In this document: positions 58,299-64,000 of the stretch, piece after piece
How the letters are laid out: each line of letters opens with the position of its first letter
Position numbering within the stretch: position 1 is the first letter of the stretch
Origin: Amphirosellinia nigrospora
Lineage: Eukaryota; Ascomycota; Sordariomycetes; Xylariales; Xylariaceae
NCBI GenBank assembly: GCA_004123355.1
Contig: SCHM01000001.1
Location: 7,884,193-7,948,192, forward strand
Direction of reading: 5' to 3'
Length of the DNA stretch: 64,000 nucleotides
The notes under the pieces: generated by a model
Told to the model about the DNA's origin: nothing
Database searches by the model: none
The model's input: only the letters and a program-made list of their open reading frames with translations
Made by a program: the position numbers and the translations under genes

Positions 58299-59063
58299 TT
58301 ACACAAATGAAGCCCCGTTGGCACCGATAATCTGTCCCGAAACCCAGTTGCTATCGGGGCTAGCGACAAAGGCCACAACACCGGCGATTTCAGCTGGGCT
58401 CCCGAGCCTGTTGAATGGGGACTGGCTCGCAATACCCTTAACCATAGCCTCCGACTTCCCCTCGTGAAATAGCTCGGTATCCGTCGGCCCGGGCGCCACG
58501 GCGTTGACGGTGATACCCTTCCTGCCGAGGTCTTTCGCCAGCACGCGGGTGAGCTGCTCGATGGCGCCCTTCGTCGAGGCGTAGATGGCGTACGGCGGCG
58601 CCACGGCGCTGAACCTCGCGACTCCGCTGCTGATGAAGATGATGCGGCCACCCGACGGCATGTGCGGCGCGACCGCCTGCGCCAGGAAGAAAGGCCCCTT
58701 GACGTTGAGCGCAAAGGTCGCGTCGAAGGCTTCCTCGGTCGCCTTCTCGAAGGGGATCATGGGCAGGATGCCCGCATTCGCCACGAGAACGTCGACGCGC
58801 CCGAACTTGGCGACGGTCTGCTCGACGAGGTCACGCATCTGGGACGCGTTCGAGGCGTCGGCTTGGACGACTAGGGACCGCTCGGACGAGCCGCCTTGGG
58901 ATGGGAGGGAGGCGAGGGCCTTTTCGGCGGCGGAGCTGTCGCGGCCGTAGTTGAGGACCACGTTGGCGCCGGCCGCGGATACGCGCTGGGCTATGGCTAG
59001 GCCGATGCCCTTTGTGCCGCCCGTGATTAGGACTACTTTGCCCTGGAGGTTGTTGCTGGCCAT
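58299..59063 (-). CDS. Short-chain dehydrogenase/reductase (classical SDR), intact single exon
   Basis: 254 residues, an ordinary length for the family, and one open frame. Nucleotide-binding motif TGGTKGIG near residue 15, then VLVANAG, the catalytic Ser in FISSG, and Tyr/Lys in YASTK, and VNAVAPGPTDTEL after it. The C-terminus SGQIIGANGASFV is typical of 3-oxoacyl-ACP reductase-like SDRs. It probably uses NADP(H); the Arg after VLNYG fits NADP preference. Substrate unknown. The coding sequence is clearly more GC-rich than its flanks, and it has no indels. A TATA-like box lies about 140 bases upstream. Confidence 0.9.
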   Translation of the reverse strand: MASNNLQGKVVLITGGTKGIGLAIAQRVSAAGANVVLNYGRDSSAAEKALASLPSQGGSSERSLVVQADASNASQMRDLVEQTVAKFGRVDVLVANAGILPMIPFEKATEEAFDATFALNVKGPFFLAQAVAPHMPSGGRIIFISSGVARFSAVAPPYAIYASTKGAIEQLTRVLAKDLGRKGITVNAVAPGPTDTELFHEGKSEAMVKGIASQSPFNRLGSPAEIAGVVAFVASPDSNWVSGQIIGANGASFV

Positions 59064-59204
59064 TGTTGGTTGTGTTTGGGAAAAGAGTTGTTTTGAAAGA
59101 GTTTTTGAGTGAAGGTGCTTAGTTTAGTGCGTATCATGCTAATACTTGTTGTGTTGTGTGATGATTGACTCGAATTACATTTGAATCTGAGGTTCTCTAG
59201 GTCC

Positions 59205-59214
59205 TATATTTATA
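59205..59214 (-). promoter_or_regulatory. TATA-like box upstream of the SDR
   Basis: Minus-strand TATAAATATA about 140 bases before the SDR ATG at 59063, followed by a pyrimidine-mixed leader. Spacing is right for a fungal core promoter. Confidence 0.45.
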
Positions 59215-60359
59215 CCTTTTCTAAACTCACCTAAAGTAGTTCACGGGTGGCTGTAAAGAGAGCTGTCAAAGGCCACGGTCGGGAAGCCACCGGGCCACCT
59301 ACAATATCTCCGGACGCGAGACACTGGTGTTCAGGTGTGAGACTGTAAAACCGATCCGTACAAATTACTATAGTAGATAGCCTACCGTAGTAGATGGGTT
59401 CGGCGTTCTTTCTTCGAATCTGTTCCGCCGCGGACGATGATTCGAATAGCTATACAGAGCGTACGCTCATCGAGACTTGTGAGACCATAATTGCCCACTA
59501 TTCTGATGAGTTCGGCAATATTCTTTCTCCATAGACAAAAAATCCATCAGGCCGGGAGACGACCATTGTCGAAACCACGGGCCTCGACAATGCGGTTCGG
59601 GGGGAGGCATGCGTTCGTTCAACTTGCGCCCGACCGGCTTATACCTCGACACGAGCAACAAATCCGGGTCGAGTTGTCGGATTTGGAACAACTCTGAGCC
59701 CAAAGCCGAGGCCCCCATAAAGTGGGTAAAACTCCTTCTAATTGGTTGGATCGGGCTTTGTCACCCGATCATTGCTAAACGCCGTCGACTATATCGCCGA
59801 AAGTGCATAGATTACTGATAGCCCATGGCTCTGTGGATCACGATGTCGTTTAGCTTCTCTATTCCCGCACACATCATAGAAGCGCTAACGAGCTTCAATT
59901 GCAAGGGGAGAGCTCATATAGGGAGAACTGTTCTCCTCTATTTGCCAACTTTTATGAGGTAAGCTCTCGCAACCCGAGAAACTAACCAGAAGGAGCATCG
60001 CAGGTCGTTCGTTGTAAGCTAGCGAACGACTCCACGTTAGGTATCGTAGCATCATCACCATACACCATACCGTCAAGTGTGCCAATCAAGCGGGAATAAT
60101 AGTAGTCTGTAGAAGGCAGACGAACTGATATGATCCCTGGTCTTGGGCATGTATGTCAGACTGGGTCTCGGTCTTAAAGGGAACCTCTGAATATGTTTCA
60201 CGTCGGCGATGGCCCAGCCTAGATGTATATATATAAGACCATGGTGTCAGTTTACTCTCCAGTGTGGTCACCATCTTTCATCTCCATCACCTCCTCTCAC
60301 CATTAGTCTTCTGAACTAGCAACAAAAATTATCATCCAATATCCCTAAACACTTTCACA
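59215..60359. other. Divergent intergenic region between SDR and alcohol dehydrogenase
   Basis: About 1.1 kb. It holds the upstream regions of the SDR (minus) and the alcohol dehydrogenase (plus). Open frames near 59467-59718 have no family resemblance. Confidence 0.35.
60226..60235 (+). promoter_or_regulatory. TATA box of the alcohol dehydrogenase
   Basis: TATATATATA about 125 bases before the ATG at 60360, followed by a CT-rich leader (TTTCATCTCCATCACCTCCT). This is the arrangement of strongly expressed fungal genes. Confidence 0.55.
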
Positions 60360-61440
60360 ATGACTTCACTACCCAAGACTTACAAGGCCGCCGTCGTAGT
60401 CAAGGCCGGCGAACCCGTCGTCATCAAAGACCTTGAGCTGAAGAAACCTGGCCCCGGACAAGTCCTAGTCAAGGTCTTGGCCTGCGGCGTGTGCCATACA
60501 GATCTCTTCTTTGCAAGCGGTAACTTTGGCGATCTATTCCCTCGTGTCCCAGGTCATGAGATTGTCGGAGACGTCGTCAGCGTTGGCGAGAGTGTGACCA
60601 GAGTTTCCAACGGTGACAGAGTCGGCGGACCATGGCACGGAGGTTAGTAACGTCTCTCCACGATTTCCATAAAAAGAAATGAAAACTAAAAAGCTCCATT
60701 CAACAGGTCACGATTGGACGTGCCGCTCTTGCGCTCGCGGCCAGTTCCAGATGTGCGACAACGAAAAAATCAACGGCGTTAGCTTCGACGGCGGGTACGC
60801 CGAGTACGTGCTCCTGCGCGAGGAAGCCGTCGTCCGCGTGCCGAAGGACATCGACGCGGCCGAGGTGGCGCCGCTCCTCTGCGCCGGCGTGACGACCTTC
60901 AACGCCATGCGCAAGCAGCACGTGGAGCAGGGCAACCTCGTCGCGGTCCAGGGGCTCGGCGGGCTGGGCCACCTGGCGGTGCAGTACGCCAACAAGATGG
61001 GCTACCGCACGGTGGCCATCAGCTCCGGGAGCTCGAAGCGGGACTTTGCGCGCGAGCTCGGGGCGCACGAGTACATCGACACGAGCAAGGAGGACCTCGT
61101 CGAGACGCTGCAGTCGATGGGCGGCGCCGCCATGATCGTCTCCACGGCCCCGAATCCGAAGGCCATCGGCCCCTTGCTGGGCGGACTCCAGGCCGGTGGC
61201 AAGCTCGTGGTGCTGGCCCCTGTTGGCCCGGTTGAGTTCGACACCGGCATCATGGTATCAAAGGCGCGACTGTTTCGGGATGGCCCAGTGGTCATGCGCT
61301 CGATTCAGAGGAGGCCATCGCCTTCTCGAAGACTCACCGGCATCAAATGCCTGATTAGAAATTCCCTGGCTGAAGCGGCCAAGGCGATGGAACACTGCAA
61401 ATCTGGAAATGTGAGATTCAGGGGTGTTCTTACCATGTAA
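60360..61440 (+). CDS. Zinc-dependent alcohol dehydrogenase, frameshifted near the C-terminus
   Basis: Exon 1 (60360-60642) and exon 2 from 60707 are separated by a 64-base intron (GTTAGT...AACAG). Catalytic zinc ligands are in CGVCHTD and GHE. The Cys cluster CRSCARGQFQMC is the structural zinc site of this group. The Rossmann motif is GLGGLGHLAVQYANKMG. It resembles AdhP/ADH1-like enzymes that interconvert alcohols and aldehydes with NAD. Near 61261 one G is lost (AAGGGCGCG expected), so GATVSGWPSGHALDSEEAIA is in another frame. The frame is regained near 61338 by an extra C (CACCGGC). A further compensated change lies near 61352. The ending NVRFRGVLTM is intact. Confidence 0.85.
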
Positions 61441-62210
61441 GCGGGAAAAGTTTAGGTAATCTACATGATTGAGCGTAAGCAGCGTTATCGAGCATTAGGC
61501 ATAGCTAAAAATAAATCGAATTATCTCTATAATACCTACTTGGTACCTAATGATATCATGATGTTAAATGAGCTCGTTTCGACTACAATACTCGTCTACA
61601 GAAATTATTTATCTCAATGCTAAAACTCTTAGATATCTTACCTACACTCTCTGGCACATTACGATCTTGATCCATTTACGATACCCGTCCAATTACCCAA
61701 ATATGCTTATTCCTTCGCATGCGGGGAACATTCCCCAATTTCCCCGCAGCGCTTAACATCAAGGACGAAGCTATTTGTGGGGTTCCTGCAGGATCATTAG
61801 ACGCCGAGCTAAGATCTTCGGCACTGCGTCATTCATTCCACCCGACCATTCAAAAAACAAGATCTCAATGCGACGTCTGACCAGGTGAAACATGGCCTCA
61901 AAACCTGGCTGCGATTGCGCCAAGTACGTAAGGCCATGCCTGCGCAAGGCTCATGCTTGAATCCCATTTTAGAATTGCTTGTTTATTCCAGCTCATGTGC
62001 AATCATTTGACTCTTAAAAGCAAGGCTTCATTCCGCGTGTTGACAGTTCTAACCATGAAGTTCTCATGACCGCAGGCGTAATAGCATGTTAACTACTCAT
62101 TTACTCTGATATAAATAGCGATATACATTCGATAGATTAATCCTTGTTCAGTCAACTTTCTGCGGAGCAGTCTAAACTAAGAAACCAACGCCAGCCAATT
62201 CCCAAAAGCG
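61441..62210. other. AT-rich intergenic region
   Basis: About 770 bases. Holds the 3' flank of the alcohol dehydrogenase and the promoter of the CAP protein, including a TATA-like word TATAAATAG near 62111-62119. No gene seen. Confidence 0.45.
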
Positions 62211-62926
62211 ATGGCCCAAACACCAAGAGCGTCCGAAGCTAGGGGCACAGGAAGCCTCGTGCGCTTCTCCCTCATCTTCGCAGCGTTCCTCTCCGCTCAC
62301 CTAGGGAGTGCGCAAAAGACAACAGTAGTCGTCACCGCAGCGCCAGCATCCCCAGCAGTGTGCCGGAATTCGTCGACGACGAGAAATTCACGTCGGCGAT
62401 CCTGAACAGCACAAACTTCTACCGGGGCGAGCACAACGCCACGGCGGTGGTGTGGAACGAGACCCTCGAGTCGTTCGCGACCGGCTACCTGAACGGCGAC
62501 GAGGTGGGCGACGACTGCAAGTTCGCGCACTCCGGGGGCCCGTACGGCGAGAACCTGGCGCTGGGCTACCCGAACGCGACGGCGTCCGTCGAGGGCTGGG
62601 GCGACGAGAGGGATAAGTATGACTTCGGCAAACCCGGGTTCACGGAGCAGACGGGACACTTCACCCAGCTCGTGTGGAAGAGCACCACCGATGTCGGGTG
62701 CGGGAGGAGGTTGTGTGGGGAGAAGGGGTGGTATCTCGCCTGCGAGTATTGGCCGCCCGGAAACGTCATTGGCGCGTTTAAAGATGAGGTTGATAGGGAG
62801 AGTGATGCCGTGCGGATTCGTTCCGGATTGCTCGGTTTTGTCACGATGGGCGTGTTTCTTTGGATGTTTCGTGATGTGGGTGTGGGCTGTTTGGTTAGGG
62901 TTTTTGACGAGCGTACGATTTTATGA
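62211..62926 (+). CDS. Secreted CAP/SCP/PR-1-like protein, frameshifted
   Basis: The N-terminus MAQTPRASEARGTGSLVRFS is followed by a hydrophobic signal segment (LIFAAFLSAHLGSAQ). After a frame change near 62355 the CAP domain follows: FTSAILNSTNFYRGEHNATA, FAHSGGPYGENLALGYPNAT, GHFTQLVWKSTTDVGCG and WYLACEYWPPGNVIGAFKDE. The two CAP signatures (GHFTQLVWKST and YLACEYWPPGN) are complete. A hydrophobic stretch at the C-terminus (LLGFVTMGVFLWMF) is unusual and may be an anchor. Fungal CAP proteins bind sterols and are exported. The coding part is GC-rich compared with its flanks. Confidence 0.8.
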
Positions 62927-63244
62927 TGATAACGCTCATCGGAAGCAATTATTTATTCCGATATCGTCCAGACGGTATTGATCGGACGTCTAGAAGAGAC
63001 GCGTACAGGGTTTGATACAGGGAATTACGGGGACGAGGTCTTATACGCCATGGGCCTTTCTTCGTTACGACTATTTTTAGATCATTATTATTATGTGTAT
63101 ATTCCATTCATTTGTATATATTTGAATATAGACAGACGTCATGCTCATTATTCTCATTTAACTAGATGTTAATCAATTGCTCCTCAAATTGATAATTAAC
63201 AATAGATTATGTTTAACTTATATAGTTATAGCCACTAACACTCC
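62927..63244. other. Intergenic between convergent genes
   Basis: About 320 AT-rich bases between the CAP protein and the GH43 gene, with no gene seen. Confidence 0.45.
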
Positions 63245-64000
63245 TCACTTAGTTAACTTCTTCTGTCCAGCTGGCACGTCAAAAGGTCCATTTTCAGCCA
63301 AGGGAAACTTGGGAGTTCCATCCTCATTCCACGTGAATTTCTGTATCCTAGCCGTCCGGTAAATATCCGCGGGTGGGTTCGCCGTGGTTTGGGCGTGATA
63401 CACGATATAATCCTCCAATCCGTCAGGCGACGTTGTGAACGATGCATGGCCGGTACCATAGACTCCAGCAACTGTGTTCTGGTGAAAGACGCACTGCAGC
63501 AAATTGGATTAGTTACCGCCATCTCGAACATGTTTTTAGGAGAAAGGAGGCTCCCAAGACACTAGGGTATGATAAGAGTGTGAATTCTGAGAGGTAGGTA
63601 CTCACGCCGTCCTTGTGCTTTTTCCAAGACTGGTATTGCATAGGGTCATTTCCGACGAGCTCTAGCATACCTAGGCAATAGAATGGCGTGTTGACCCGCG
63701 CGGCGGAATAGATCACGAAGTTTTGTCCCGTCTTAGGGTTCGTGAGTTGCTGGGGTCCTTCGTTGGTCGCGAGCCGGATCGGTCTGCCGTACTAAAACAT
63801 CGCCAATTGAGCTTCTAATAGAATATAATACATGCAGCTTCAGATGGACTTACAGGCACTTGTTCCCAGGGCTGATCCGGGATACTAATCATGCGTCGCT
63901 CCAGCAAGGTTGAGTTGACGGTCCAAGGATCCGATAGCTTCGTGATGCAGAGATTTGCTGGCCATGCCGAATACTTGTCTTCCCAACACGAATAAATGTG
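63245..64000 (-). CDS. Glycoside hydrolase family 43-like enzyme, C-terminal part (cut by window end)
   Basis: Three exons are visible: 64000-63854 (start outside the window), 63791-63606 and 63493-63245, with GT-AG introns 63853-63792 and 63605-63494. Segments WEDKYSAWPANLCITKLSDP, YGRPIRLATNEGPQQLTNPK, FVIYSAARVNTPFYCLGMLE and GVYGTGHASFTTSPDGLEDY, then IVYHAQTT fit the five-bladed propeller of GH43 arabinofuranosidase/xylosidase-like enzymes; the GHASFTTSPDG stretch carries the His seen in that family. The N-terminal part with the catalytic Asp and any signal peptide lies beyond 64000. No frame break is seen in the visible part. Probably secreted and active on hemicellulose side chains. 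Confidence 0.8.

Overview
The window looks like a chromosomal segment of a filamentous ascomycete (Pezizomycotina, most likely a Sordariomycete). The genes are split by short GT-AG introns with fungal CTGAC/CTAAC branch sites. The gene set is typical: Zn2Cys6 regulator, quinate-type sugar permease, GH43, tyrosinase, an NRPS relic, CGI121, VTA1, TIM50, RRP41 and TED1. No tRNA, rRNA, CRISPR array or intact transposon was seen.

Layout. 0-9 kb: a sulfotransferase-like gene, then a divergent pair made of an MFS sugar transporter (minus) and a BNR_4-type glycan enzyme (plus). 9-17.3 kb: TED1-like ER phosphoesterase, a small unknown protein, a Tim17/22/23-like membrane protein overlapped by an antisense unknown, proline dehydrogenase, and CGI121 of KEOPS. 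17.3-26.2 kb: AT-rich spacer, an ankyrin-VWA protein, a quinone-reductase-like MDR enzyme and a class III aminotransferase-like protein with a Cys/His tail. 26.3-29.7 kb: a tyrosinase gene that seems fused to a galectin-like domain and whose introns carry related repeated sequences. 31-40.5 kb: gene-poor, decayed accessory DNA with an NRPS C-A relic and an amino-acid permease ruined by in-frame stops. 40.7-49.5 kb: a Zn2Cys6 regulator, a small secreted Cys-rich protein and TIM50. 50.9-64 kb: an F-box-like protein, RRP41, an ER protein disulfide isomerase, VTA1, an SDR, a zinc alcohol dehydrogenase, a CAP-domain secreted protein and a GH43 enzyme cut by the window end.

A feature of the whole window is that many otherwise convincing genes, including housekeeping ones (RRP41, CGI121, VTA1, TED1, PUT1), are interrupted by one-base indels, mostly losses inside short homopolymers. 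This looks like uncorrected long-read error rather than biology. The permease at 35.4-37.5 kb is different: it has in-frame stops of the CpA-to-TpA kind and is a true pseudogene.

The most interesting biology is in the tyrosinase locus: introner-like repeated introns, telomere-like motifs in other introns, and the apparent lectin fusion.
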